Origin: Amorphochlora amoebiformis
Lineage: Eukaryota > Cercozoa > Chlorarachniophyceae
Direction: 5' to 3'
Assembly: GCA_054601695.1 (NCBI GenBank)
Contig: BAAHQB010000366.1
Span: 89,904 to 153,903, forward strand
Length of the DNA stretch: 64,000 bases
Numbering within the stretch: the stretch's first letter is position 1; each line of letters begins with the position of its first letter. Below, piece by piece: positions 1-63,901 of the stretch. The translations under genes were made by a program, and so were the position numbers. A model generated the notes under the pieces. The model did no database searches, was not told where the DNA came from, and worked only from the letters and a program-made list of their open reading frames with translations.

Positions 1-81
1 TTGGGTAAATGTACTATATATGATGCGTATGTTTAGTTTATGCGTGTATATGCGCGTGTATATGTATTCGTTATGTATATA

Positions 82-113
<32 letters not shown>

Positions 114-118
114 GCATA

Positions 119-157
<39 letters not shown>

Positions 158-269
158 TATGTAAACACACACACTCACACACACACATATACACACATAT
201 ATGTACATGTTTGTATACATATATACGTATATAATATAATATATATATATATATGTACATATATATATA

Positions 270-316
<47 letters not shown>

Positions 317-812
317 CACATACATATATATATATATATATTGCGAATGTATGTGACATCCAAATATATTGTATATACATACCTATTATGCACGGCATGT
401 CTTTTTCATGAGTGATTATTGCATGCCTGCGGGGCAGGGGGTAATGCGCGAACCACATATTCATTTCCATGCTGCGCAAGACAGTTTACGTTATGACCCG
501 GTACTAACGGATGTCACTTAAGGTGACACTCCATACTGATGTTTGAAGTTTTATTTATTAATTCTTCGCTTTGCGGTGCCGTACTGATGTAGGAGGCACA
601 CCAGTGGATGCCAAGCGATAGTGGATGCGACTATGGTGTACGTTGTAGGGAAATAGGGTATTCCGAGTTTATATCAGGAAGGAAGTTAAAGATACGGGTT
701 TGCAGAATGCGGGATCGTGCTAATCGAATTGTTAATTTTGCGCACTGTTTGGTTGACATCAGGTTTTTATCAGAAGGCTTTTCGTTTCGATCGAATTGAG
801 CGATAACAATTT

Positions 813-852
<40 letters not shown>

Positions 853-878
853 TATTATACATATATGTATACATACAT

Positions 879-969
<91 letters not shown>

Positions 970-1025
970 CATGCACACATATCTATATGTATGCACACAT
1001 ATCTATATGTATGCATATATATATA

Positions 1026-1083
<58 letters not shown>

Positions 1084-1086
1084 TAC
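1..1086. other. AT-repeat flank with one unique island, no gene recognised
   Basis: Most of this stretch is AT dinucleotide repeat with CA/TG patches. A unique island at about 345-808 has normal base composition. It may hold the next exon of the minus-strand PHD/AT-hook gene, since the exon at 1,087-1,137 ends in phase 1 and must continue, but no frame gave a recognisable domain with a matching splice phase. A 63-codon plus-strand open frame at 608-799 has no recognisable features. Confidence 0.5.
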
Positions 1087-6179
<5,093 letters not shown>

Positions 6180-6333
6180 CTGATGGAAGAAATATTAAGG
6201 CTCTGGAATCTCTCTTTCTCTTCAATACACCCTTTTTTTCCTTTTCCTCTACTCTCTTTCTCTCTTCCTCTCTCTCGATTTTCAGCATTGCAAAATTGGA
6301 AATCTCTCCGGACGGCTGCAATAATATTATTTA

Positions 6334-6385
<52 letters not shown>

Positions 6386-6503
6386 GGATATGTATACATA
6401 CGTATATATACCCTACAAGACGTATGATTTGATGTATGTATATTTTGGGGGTTTGAACTTCATCTTCCATTCTTTGCTTTTATATGTATATATAGAAATA
6501 TAT

Positions 6504-6541
<38 letters not shown>

Positions 6542-6547
6542 TGTATA

Positions 6548-6586
<39 letters not shown>

Positions 6587-6732
6587 GTGTAAAAAAAAAT
6601 ATATTATATATATATATGTATAATATATATCCAGTATGTTGTTCCAGCCTAATCCGTAGTGGAGGTATGGTGCTTGCATGTAAGCTAGCCTTGCGTATTG
6701 TAAGGTAATTTGATTCTTGTAAAGGAACTTAC

Positions 6733-10051
<3,319 letters not shown>

Positions 10052-10370
10052 GCCGAGAACTATCCTCAGACGGAAAGTTTTTGCGGATTCGAAAGAGTTC
10101 CTTTAGGGTAGGTACGTCCCCGCCAGCGACAGACGGTCGCAAGCGAGGAAAGCGAGGGCAGGCGGCGGTGTCCAAAATCGCAATTTGTCCGTTTCGAGTT
10201 CGGAGACGAGGGCCAAACAGATGAACAATTACCTAAAATACATTAGTATTCTGCTTTTATTTCGCCCTCGCTTTGACTTTTTTAAGTGCGCAGTTAACGA
10301 TGTCACCATACGTGACCTTTTGCCAAGCATACTTGTCACTTAGACATGTCACAACTCCGGTTTAAAATCC
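10052..10370. promoter_or_regulatory. Head-to-head intergenic region, candidate bidirectional promoter
   Basis: About 320 bases separate the start codon of the minus-strand RING gene (10,051) from the first in-frame ATG of the plus-strand gene (10,371). The interval has ordinary base composition with no AT dinucleotide tract, unlike nearly every intron here. No TATA box or other motif is evident; the promoter role is inferred from geometry only. Confidence 0.4.
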
Positions 10371-11220
10371 ATGCCGACCGTCCTTTCCATTGCCTCCCTC
10401 CTTGCCGTCGCAGCGCTGCGACCGGATCTTCCGCGCGAGTCGCGCCGAGCAGCCCATGGGAACGTGGTTGCAAAAATTCTTGATAGGCGGTGGTTATCTT
10501 TGAACAGAGTACCCGTAAGTTCGTGGAAGGCTCGCAGGCACGCCGTGGCCGTTGGGTGTGAGCGGCCAACAGCATCAATGGTTAAGAACACAAAAGGGAG
10601 GCGATCGAAAAATCGGCTGGTGAGTTTTGGTTTTAAGCTTTAGGAGTCGGTTTTTCAAGATTTTATGTTCGAATACAGTCACGCAACCACGGTAATTAAT
10701 TTCCCTATTGCTCATGCGCTTTGAATATTCAGGCCGACATCGCCTTCGCGTTCCTTCTATCAATTTCAACCCTCCAACTACCGTGGGCCATTTCCCCGTC
10801 TCCTGCAACCGCTACGAGCGTTAAAGCCACTTGCGACTACTCCAAATTCGATCGCTCTGGGGTTGAGAGATACTGCTTTCCGTTTGCGGATGCGCAAGAA
10901 GAAAATGTAGTGACAAATGAATCGCCCAAAGCCGTACTGAGCGAGGAAAAGGAGGAGGTTGTGGATACGGCACAGGAGGCTGAGACAGGGACGGACGATG
11001 GGAAAGCGAGTATTGCCGAGGTATGTCCTTGTGGGTTGCTAATTTTATGCATGCATTCACTATTAACACCTTATTCCTCTTCCTCAGTTTTTAGGAATGG
11101 GTGGTGGAGTCCAGAATCCTCCCGAGGCACCAAGCACAAACGACGGCGAGTCGCAGGTACAACGGGTATTGAATAAAAATACACGCACATGTATATCATT
11201 TTACGTATAATTCCACACGC

Positions 11221-11264
<44 letters not shown>

Positions 11265-11278
11265 TATATATATATATA

Positions 11279-11326
<48 letters not shown>

Positions 11327-11483
11327 GTATGTGTATGTATTATATAATACATACATATCATATCAAATGTAGGGAGGATTCGCATCTGAGAAAGTGGGTT
11401 TAGCTCACGCAGAGAATGACGAAATTTATGAGTAATACATTTACATATGTAATACATGTTTTGTAGCTGTGCAGAAGAGGTAG

Positions 11484-11560
<77 letters not shown>

Positions 11561-11675
11561 AGTATGTATTATATGTATCTATGTAGGAATGAGCTCGATA
11601 TTCAGTCCGTTAGGAAGGCGCTCATCAAAGAAGTAGTAACTACATTGTTATATGCATACGTATATATATGTAAAG

Positions 11676-11725
<50 letters not shown>

Positions 11726-11842
11726 CATACATATACATATATACACATATATATGTATATTTATATATATTATATATATATATATTTATATATATTTAGG
11801 AGGGTGAGATCAATATAGCCTCAAAGACTGACAACCGTTTGG
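10371..11842 (+). CDS. Unrecognised plus-strand coding exons; possible N-terminal part of the PAP/fibrillin gene
   Basis: Exons in consistent phase: 10371-10514 (donor GTAAGT), 10733-11020 (donor GTATGT), 11088-11156, 11373-11431, 11587-11632, 11800-11842. The first begins [18 protein letters not shown], a short hydrophobic N-terminus like a signal peptide. Then comes another hydrophobic stretch ([14 protein letters not shown]) and an acidic Glu-rich region ([17 protein letters not shown]). In a lineage with secondary plastids a signal peptide would be expected at the front of a nuclear-encoded plastid protein, and PAP/fibrillin exons follow on the same strand. The last exon ends in phase 1 while the next sure PAP exon (14,088) starts in phase 0, so an exon is missing or this is a separate gene. 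The first segment is also open on the minus strand, so exon 1 is less sure than exon 2. Confidence 0.5.
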
Positions 11843-11861
11843 GTATAATATGCTATAGATA

Positions 11862-11934
<73 letters not shown>

Positions 11935-11963
11935 GTAAATATTCGTATATTATATGTGTATAT

Positions 11964-11997
<34 letters not shown>

Positions 11998-12017
11998 TAA
12001 TTATATATATATATATG

Positions 12018-12057
<40 letters not shown>

Positions 12058-12087
12058 TGTATATGTATATTTATATATATTAATTTA

Positions 12088-12148
12088 ATTTGAAATATTT
12101 ATATGGCTTGCCTAAGGCCGTAGGTGTTTTGATTGCATTCATACACAT

Positions 12149-12223
<75 letters not shown>

Positions 12224-12273
12224 AAATCTAATTTGAAATTATATATGTATGGCCAGCCTAAGGCCATTGGTGT

Positions 12274-12280
<7 letters not shown>
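12088..12280 (+). repeat. Two copies of a short unique island in AT repeat
   Basis: Two islands sharing TTTGAAAT and GCCTAAGGCC words plus a GGTGTT tail lie about 155 bases apart within AT repeat. They behave like exon-edge echoes, but no convincing parent exon was found; the 14,088-14,120 exon also ends before GGTGTTATAT. Confidence 0.4.
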
Positions 12281-12338
<58 letters not shown>

Positions 12339-12351
12339 TATATATACATAT

Positions 12352-12394
<43 letters not shown>

Positions 12395-12513
12395 TTTATT
12401 TACATATATATGTGTGTGTGTGTGTATTTATATTTAAAGTCAAACTTGCCCTGTCCCCAACCACAAACGTTTTCCACACGATCCATCCTCAATCTAACTC
12501 TTTTAACACTATC

Positions 12514-12552
<39 letters not shown>

Positions 12553-12639
12553 AATATTATATCTATATATATATATATATATATTATATGTATGTATATA
12601 CTATATAATATGTTACATTATGCGTAAGTGAATATAATG

Positions 12640-13111
<472 letters not shown>

Positions 13112-13124
13112 CATTCCAAACCGT

Positions 13125-13560
13125 AATCCCGACCAAAACCCTAACCTTAATCCTGATCTAAACCCTAATCATAATCCTAACCCTAACCCAACCAACCATC
13201 CAGTGTATGCTTAGCCCTTTTCGTATATAGTTCTCATCGAATTTCCACGCCCTCATCCTAACCTTAACCCTAACCCTAGACCTAATCCTAATCCTTAACC
13301 CTAATCCTAGCCCCAACCTAACCCTAACCCTACTCTAACCCTAACTATAACTAGTGTTATAGTTGAGATTAACTTTGAGCGCAGTATGCGTATGTATTTC
13401 CCAATTTGTAACCCCTAGATAACCTGAAAAGTAACCTGAAGTCCAACCTAACCCAACTTCAAACCCTGTAAACGTAAATGCTAACCCTAACCCAAGTTCA
13501 CTCTTGCATCTAAAGGGGTTCGTGCGCAACTTAACCACAATATTAACCCTAACCCTAATG
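13125..13560 (+). repeat. Degenerate telomere-like CCCTAA block
   Basis: About 430 bases dominated by CCCTAA units and variants (CCTAAC, CCCTAG, AACCCA), with unique spacers. It is oriented with the C-rich strand on the plus strand, the sense strand of the plus-strand gene around it. Confidence 0.85.
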
Positions 13561-13677
13561 ACCTAGCCCTGACTTTTTCACATACACATCTTAGGGGTAC
13601 CTGTAACAGCGATTGGGGGGGGGCTAGTTGCTCTTGCGGTGAGGATATTCGAATATGTGAATATGTATGTGTGTTTG

Positions 13678-13708
<31 letters not shown>

Positions 13709-13716
13709 CATATATA

Positions 13717-13747
<31 letters not shown>

Positions 13748-13748
13748 T

Positions 13749-13986
<238 letters not shown>

Positions 13987-14022
13987 GTACACACATATAC
14001 ATCTATATCTATATACATACAT

Positions 14023-14077
<55 letters not shown>

Positions 14078-14087
14078 TAAACCGAAG

Positions 14088-20680
<6,593 letters not shown>

Positions 20681-21815
20681 GGTAAGTCAATCCGGCGCAG
20701 TGCAGCCGGAGTTTAAATTTACATTGGATTTATAATTATACGCATAAGTCCTGCACAGTATAGAAGTCTAGCTAGTTGCAGCCTGCCTGCCGTACAAGGA
20801 AATCGAACGTTATTTAATACTACCACGCATTTTCCTGTTATTTAAGATACATTTAGATGTCGACCTTAGCAAGATTGGATTACGTAAATCTAGAAATGGC
20901 ATGTGATACAATCTAGCATATTTAATGCTTTTCTAAGATGCAATTGCGAGTGATTGCATCATACGAAGTTATTACGAACGCATCATAACTTACAATCAAA
21001 TTACCTACCGGTATGCGTATACGTACGTATCTTGCGTTTGCTGTAATTTCGCTGTCACAAAAGTATCATGTATAGCTGGTGCTAGTATAATATACACCTA
21101 CGCAACGACTCATGATCCGGATCATTGAAACAATCTAAACAATTTAGATACTTAGTAGAGATATAGCTACTAGAGCTAACTACGGCCCAGTCTACGGGTC
21201 ATGATATTTGCACATACTCTAGATACTGGCTCTATTTCTTGTATGTATTAGAAACGCAAGGACCAATATATTGAGCCATGCCGATCGAGTACGGGCGCGC
21301 AGCAAGTGACCCGGCATGTACCATGGGCCGCATCATGCCCGCATGGTACAGCTTGAAATAATATGCACTGGCACAGATCATGCTAATTACTTAATTACGT
21401 AATGAAGTTACGACTCCGACTGTAAATGTATACTGGAACATGCAGGAACATACTTATTCCCACGTACACAACAGGCATGTACGTAGGCGCGCATACGTGC
21501 GTATGTAGTCCGATGATACGCACAATATCGCCGCAGTACAGTCTCCGCACTATATGTAGTCGCGGCATGTACGTACCTAGGTACGTTACCGTACGTATCA
21601 TGTAACGTAGGTAGGTACGTATCATGACCGGTAAAGCTGTTGTGACGACGACATTGTAGAGACATTCTCTCTGATAGTTGTGCTAATGATTGCAAATCTA
21701 AGTCGGTCCTTGCAGAGCATATACCTAGTATACGTACATGTACGTATCAATCTAGTCAATTGTAGAACACGTGAGCTATACGCAACGTACTTCACGCTAC
21801 ATTATTCTCAATAAT

Positions 21816-21892
<77 letters not shown>

Positions 21893-22148
21893 CATGATTA
21901 CCGGGCACGTATCTAATCTAGTATAATAAATAACGATAATAAGTATTTGCATATATCTTTGTATGTCGACTCAAGCTTAAGCACACTGTAATACGTAATA
22001 CTCGTATGTATAATATTTCTATATGTTTATTTTTGTCATACAAATCACGACAGAATGTGTTATCTGATTGATAATTATTGCAACTTCCATAAAAAGCAAC
22101 TCCCCCAGCAGGATGCTCACGGCTAGTCATTGGCGCTTCCACTAGGCC
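20681..22148. other. Convergent intergenic region between PAP and Kelch genes
   Basis: About 1.4 kb of mostly unique sequence plus an AT tract at about 21,818-21,888. There is no coding frame with recognisable motifs. It is rich in GTAC/ACGT words and contains perfect palindromes ATGATCCGGATCAT (21,112-21,125) and ACGTACCTAGGTACGT (21,571-21,586). Both flanking genes point towards it, so it should contain two 3' ends; no terminator or poly(A) signal was assigned. Confidence 0.5.
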
Positions 22149-26440
<4,292 letters not shown>

Positions 26441-26778
26441 CGGTCAATCCCCTGCTGCCATCCAGCTGTCCTACGGCTGTCCCAACCTGGCAGCGATGTT
26501 CTGATTTGTCACGCTTTAAAATTTCGGAACATTTGTAAGTCCATCCGCGGGTCCAGGTCCTCCAGGTCCTCCAGGTCTTGGCCTCGGTCGGCAATGAGCC
26601 AATGACTCGGCACGATCACAAGGTATCTAAGGCCTATGGCACGCTCTTATTGAAACATTGATATAATCACTCAAGATCATAGTCACTGGCAGTCACAACT
26701 TAATATTTATAACACTAGTATGCGGTGTGTTATACCGTGTGTGGTGTGTATTCGTATGCATGTATATATATATAATAT

Positions 26779-26826
<48 letters not shown>

Positions 26827-26858
26827 TATACAGTGTATTATACACATCATAAAATATA

Positions 26859-26892
<34 letters not shown>

Positions 26893-26928
26893 ATATTATT
26901 TGTATATAAATATATTTATATATATATT

Positions 26929-27021
<93 letters not shown>

Positions 27022-27073
27022 CATGGGATTCATGGCATATATGATATATCTAGTATGTATATATGTGTATACA

Positions 27074-27137
<64 letters not shown>

Positions 27138-27773
27138 CACAGTGTGTGTGTGTGTGTGTGTGTAATACACATTATACACTGTGTATTACTGTCACACGTA
27201 CATGTTCACACAGGTAATATTTTTGAACATTATGCTATGATAGTATGTCTGTATACTGTATAGGTAGATACATTGCCAATAAAATTTACCGTTTAAAAGT
27301 AGTACTTAAATGATACTAGCGCTAGCTATTAAACCAGTGATCGTAACTTCGTAAGAGTCTACATTAAGGTAAAAACACAAATTAACACTCCAATTAGCCT
27401 ATATACTTCAAGTCTTACTAGTCTTAGTATTATTAGTTATTTGTAATTCTAGTATGCATTACACTTACTAGTGCTATAGCTAGCTACAGATCTCCACAGC
27501 ACTCTGAGCAGCTTCGGAGTACGAAAACTTAAGCATTATTGATCAGGCTATAACTTGAGTTCGAATATGAATCCAGATGTTACGCGCCAGTACACACGCG
27601 TCGACGGTTGGCAATGACTCGGCATTGACCCCGCAGCGCGTGTCACGGCAGACTGGACCTACCCTACGTCTCAATAAAGAAAGTGCTTTATCTCACTTCA
27701 GATGAAGCGATATATTCGCGAGCATACCCCATCCCACCCTAGAGTCCAGCTCCTCTGTTCGGTCCAACATGCT
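26441..27773. other. Intergenic region between Kelch and PB1-ZZ genes
   Basis: Contains AT and CA/TG microsatellites (about 26,760-27,170) and two unique blocks (26,441-26,720 and 27,180-27,773). Related words TGACTCGGCA occur near 26,604 and 27,615. No coding frame with recognisable motifs was found. The part next to 26,440 should contain the promoter of the MORN-Kelch-SAM gene. Confidence 0.45.
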
Positions 27774-28228
27774 TTACTCTTCAGTCCATCCATCGTTGGA
27801 AGGACTCGGACCACGAGGTTGGCGAGGACGAGGACGACGATCATGACGAGAGGGCTGGTGAGGAGGATGACCGAAAGGTCCTGAGGGAGGGCATCCGAAA
27901 GCTCCTGGCGGAGGGCATCCGAAAGCTGGTGGAGGGCCCCATCCACGACCACCACCGAAAGCGCTGAATGCAAACGGACCAGGGTGGAAACCCGGAATTC
28001 CAAAGGCACAGGGAGGGCGCCAGGTGCGAGGATGATCCATCTCATGATAGTTGCTTTTATCCTAAGACAGTTGACAACGGTTAGGTGTGTCGGTCCTCAA
28101 GGTATGGATACTTTCAGATGTATTATTGCATCTGATAATATTTTCAGATGCAATATTTTCAGAAATATTTTCAGATGCGCGGAAATAAACGATATGTGCA
28201 TATATACATACATACATAATACACACAC

Positions 28229-28275
<47 letters not shown>

Positions 28276-28311
28276 TTATTATACGCATATACATATTATC
28301 ATATATATATT

Positions 28312-28365
<54 letters not shown>

Positions 28366-29639
28366 ACTCTACAAATACATATTTTTATGTTTCTTATGTT
28401 ACAAATTATAAATTTATATATTATATACCATATAAAAATATATCTGAATGTCAATGGTTAATCACCTCTTCCTTGAGCTCCTCGTAGTGGTTTTGGCAGA
28501 GGTCGTAATTCTCGTTGTCCTTCTTCCAGCGCGGACCGACGATAGGTTGGTTGTTATCGCACTTATCACAGACTACACCGAAGTGAACAACGGGGGTGTT
28601 CCTCTTGACAGATCGCTTGATGCCCCTGAGAATCTTCTTGAAGAGACGTCCACAAGGCATGTCCAGCTTTCCATCCTTAACATTAGATTGAAGGTCGAGG
28701 ACAATGTCAAGAAGGATCGGGCCAACAACACCCCCCGGAACGAAGCCGATGAGCGAGTTGAAGAGTGGCAGGAGGCGTTTGACAAGTGCGTGGTCCTTGA
28801 GAACGGGCTGGGCGTCGAGTACGTCTTCAATGATCTTCTTGAGATCCTCCTTTTTGAGAAGCTTATCGGCCACCATGGGTAGAGATGCCTGGATCGCCTT
28901 TATAACCTTCTCATCGCTCAAAAAGGCTGCAATCTCCTTCTCGAACTCGGTGCGCTCCTCATCGCGACGTTCACGGCGCTGTTGACGATGCCAGCGGTGC
29001 CCTCCGTGATAACGACCATGACGATTGCGTTGGCCTTTCCTCCAGTCCTCTCCACCCTTATTCTCCTGGTGGTTATTCTGGTGAGTGTGTTGGGGAGCAG
29101 TTGTTAACAGCTATTGGTAGCACCTTCTGTTTGTTGGCTTGTTTTTTCACCTCTGGATACGCTGCCTCAGACTGCTTGGCTGGCTTGTCTTCTGCTGGAG
29201 CAGCCTCGTCCTTGTCCTTGGGAGCCACTTCCTTATCCTGAGTTTCCACGTGGAGCTTGAGGGTCTTGGACTGGGACTGCGCGAAGTTGATAGCTTCGTT
29301 GAGGTCATCATCGGTGCAGATCAGGACCATGTCATCATCCTCATCACGGTAGCGGATCTTGAAGGTCTCTCCAGTCGACATCCTAATAATATCTGGCTTG
29401 TTATTTGCTTCCTTGAAGGGGAACATATCCACTGGTGGAAAACGCATTTTGAGCATACCTATTGGTGGGTGGCCGAATTCTATTGTTCTATAGGCATATA
29501 CTGGTGTGATTTACTGGTAGAACAACCTGAACAGACGTGTGACCATCTCCTTGGCGTCGGCGAAGCTCGCTGCTTTGGGGAGAACGGCGCGGCGAATATC
29601 GCCATTGTTAAGAATAACTTTCACTTTACGATCGCTCAT
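27774..29639 (-). CDS. PB1-ZZ domain protein, p62/NBR1-like, complete
   Basis: Four exons: 29515-29639, 29124-29382, 28466-29077, 27774-28061; 427 residues. Start ATG at 29,639 ([18 protein letters not shown]). An N-terminal PB1 domain (about residues 4-90) has the basic start and the acidic motif [17 protein letters not shown]. Then come a Lys/Ala/Glu linker, a His/Arg-rich segment ([19 protein letters not shown]), a helical region (about 170-285), and a ZZ zinc finger (VCDKC...NYDLCQNHY...YHEMDHP) whose last residues require the splice at 28,466. A Gly/Pro/Phe-rich tail ([19 protein letters not shown]) ends WTEE before TAA. PB1 plus ZZ is the layout of autophagy receptors p62/SQSTM1 and NBR1, which polymerise by PB1. 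No UBA or FW domain is seen, so cargo-receptor function is not shown. Without the splice the third exon frame would stop 12 bases later. Confidence 0.9.
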
Positions 29640-30288
29640 AGTTGGTTGGTAGTTCGTTGGTTTTGATGCAGGAGCTGTAGGTTCCTGTATGTTCGCTGTA
29701 TCAGGCTTCCTGGCCTTGATGAGTTCGCTGGTTCCTTTTCGGATTATGGCGGAGAGCAGGTCCGAAGAGGCGTCGGAACCGAACTTGTCACCGAAGAGTT
29801 ATCTTGGGTTCCGGAAAGTGGTTTAGGTAAGCTTACCAGAAAAGAGGATATCATGAACATAAACCGGGAAATTTCGTGCCTTTCTCTCCTGACTGTTAGA
29901 GGTCAATCTGAATGATTTCAGATAGATTTGGCCAAAAAAAAGGTTTGATAGGGTGTCCCAGGGCTGTCCCTCTTACTTCCCACGACATAAGCTGACAACC
30001 AATGGCATCCCGACGGGGAAATTCAGGCGGAGAACCACATCCTTAAGACTGAAGCTGGTGGATGGAGAACATTGGAATTTGAGAGGAATAATGGAGATAA
30101 AAATCGGCCGAGGAAATAAATTACTGCCCGCCAAGTCATGAACTCATCAATGAGTCATCATGGGCATCTAAATATATAAATGATATTATATATATATAGA
30201 AAAATATATATATAAATATATAATATAATTATATATATATAACACATATATATAAATGTACATATATATATTTATATATATATATATA

Positions 30289-30354
<66 letters not shown>

Positions 30355-30417
30355 AAGATATATATATAAACATATATTTAAATATATATATATGTGTATA
30401 TATGTGTATATATATTG

Positions 30418-30508
<91 letters not shown>

Positions 30509-30512
30509 TATA

Positions 30513-30574
<62 letters not shown>

Positions 30575-30582
30575 TATGTTTT

Positions 30583-30642
<60 letters not shown>

Positions 30643-30697
30643 CATGTGTATCACAAATGTGTATTAATATATATATAATTAGATATATACATATATA

Positions 30698-30752
<55 letters not shown>

Positions 30753-30912
30753 GCATATATATATATATATATATATATTACATATATACATAAAGACACA
30801 CGCATACGGTTGTAAAATGCACATTTCCAAATCCTGTCGACATTTACTGCCGCCGATGATAAAAATTATAGAATATATATATACTTTATATCATATGATA
30901 AATATATACATG

Positions 30913-30953
<41 letters not shown>

Positions 30954-30965
30954 ATGTATACATAC

Positions 30966-31059
<94 letters not shown>

Positions 31060-31123
31060 GTATATAAATATATATATATATATGTATAATATGTATACAC
31101 TATTTATATATCTAGTGTGTATA

Positions 31124-31191
<68 letters not shown>

Positions 31192-31240
31192 CATACATGT
31201 ACATGTATGTGTATGTATATATAAATATCATAGTATGATG

Positions 31241-31285
<45 letters not shown>

Positions 31286-31293
31286 GTATATAT

Positions 31294-31342
31294 TTAAGCA
31301 TTATCTACTTTATGTATATTAGTAGATGTATATAATATATAT

Positions 31343-31404
<62 letters not shown>

Positions 31405-31484
31405 ATATATGTATATGTGTATATATTTAAGCATTATCTACTTTATGTATATTAGTAGATGTATATAATTGTAAATATATATAC

Positions 31485-31543
<59 letters not shown>

Positions 31544-31600
31544 GTATATATTTAAGCATTATCTACTTTATGTATATTAGTAGATGTATATAATATATAT
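31294..31600 (+). repeat. Triplicated unit of about 127 bases
   Basis: A core of about 48 bases, beginning TATATTTAAGCATTATCTAC and containing TTAGTAGATGTATATAAT, occurs at about 31,294-31,341, 31,421-31,468 and 31,547-31,595. Spacing is about 127 bases, filled with AT repeat. Confidence 0.8.
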
Positions 31601-31607
31601 ACACACA

Positions 31608-31700
<93 letters not shown>

Positions 31701-31797
31701 GATATGTAGATAACGGATGTATTCTATCTATACATATAACATCTAGAATTTGTAAAAACGTATATAAATATATACCAGATACCTTATATAATATATA

Positions 31798-31861
31798 TAT
31801 ATATATATATATATCATCTAGATTTTATTATATATATATATATATATATATATAATCTAGA

Positions 31862-31898
<37 letters not shown>

Positions 31899-31945
31899 TG
31901 CAAAAAAAAAATAGCTCTATATTATATTGTAAAAAAAAATGGCTC
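31798..31945. repeat. Inverted repeat and adjacent 29-base tandem duplication
   Basis: ATCATCTAGATTTTATTATA and its reverse complement form (TATAATCTAGATGAT) face each other across an AT tract at about 31,812-31,866. Immediately downstream, at about 31,889-31,945, two copies of a 29-base unit (TATTATATTG, poly-A run, then GGCTCTATA or AGCTCTATA) lie in tandem. Confidence 0.75.
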
Positions 31946-31984
31946 TATACATGTATATATACTCTACTACGGTGATATATCCAG

Positions 31985-32026
<42 letters not shown>

Positions 32027-32099
32027 ATATATATATATATATCATGATACATAATCCGATGATTTCTTGTATATATCCACTATATTGTCATCCGAGATA

Positions 32100-32290
32100 T
32101 TCAAAGATCCTCTAAAACTAGGATTACAAATGTAAATATGAAATCACGTGTCGACCGTTAAACTGCAAGATACAACGCACGCTATCGCTTCCGCGAAGAC
32201 GACCGACTGATAGACGCAGACCCAAAGGAACGGGTAACCGTAGCAGACCTGTATCGGCTAGCTGAACTTGCTCGGGATGAAATATGAGAA
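32100..32290. other. Coding-like island of undecided strand
   Basis: Unique sequence with three competing readings. Plus-strand frame: ARYNARYRFREDDRLIDADP... to a TGA near 32,286. A second plus frame is Arg-rich. Minus-strand frame: LADTGLLRLPVPLGLRLSV..., open after an AG acceptor and in phase with the end of the topoisomerase tail exon at 32,832, ending at a stop. I cannot choose between them. Confidence 0.3.
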
Positions 32291-32493
32291 GAGGCCTGTA
32301 TTGTATATGACTATGTAAGTATATATGTATATATATATGTGTATATGTATATATATATATATATATATATGTATGTAAATATGTATATTTAGTATGGAAA
32401 CAGACACCTATGTATACAAATCTGTGTATGTTTATGATAAAAAAATGTGTTATACAGATAGGTTATCCATATTTATATTTATATATATGTACA

Positions 32494-32531
<38 letters not shown>

Positions 32532-32604
32532 GTATAAATTAATATATGTACTCTCAAATATATGTATATGTATTTTATCAAATATATGTATATGTATTTT
32601 ATAC

Positions 32605-32684
<80 letters not shown>

Positions 32685-32831
32685 ACATATATATTTCATT
32701 TTATAGAATATGCTTGTAATATGCAACATGTAAAATCTAAATGAATGTGTATACCAAAATATGTCTAAATAATCTACCAACATATGTCTATATAATCCAC
32801 ACATCTGCACATAAAGTACGTATATATATAC

Positions 32832-63830
<30,999 letters not shown>

Positions 63831-63857
63831 TTTTTATATATATATAATATATATATA

Positions 63858-63901
<44 letters not shown>

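Larger units (their letters stand above)
29640..32100. other. Intergenic region upstream of PB1-ZZ gene, mostly AT repeat
   Basis: 29,640-30,170 is unique sequence immediately upstream of the PB1-ZZ start and should hold its promoter; no specific element was recognised. From about 30,170 onward the sequence is almost entirely AT repeat with a few unique words near 30,795-30,870 and the repeated blocks described separately. Confidence 0.5.

Noticed and set aside
10349-10591. Minus-strand 80-codon frame ([20 protein letters not shown]...), considered as a transposase fragment
   Set aside because: The plus-strand reading has an ATG, a GTAAGT donor and phase agreement with the next exon. The minus frame matches no family I can name. 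Not fully excluded.
11465-11478. Micro-exon CTGTGCAGAAGAG between exons 11373-11431 and 11587-11632
   Set aside because: Direct splicing of the flanking exons is in phase; including this piece breaks the frame.
28448-29666. Plus-strand frames of 144 and 175 codons
   Set aside because: They are antisense to the PB1-ZZ exons, which carry recognisable domains.
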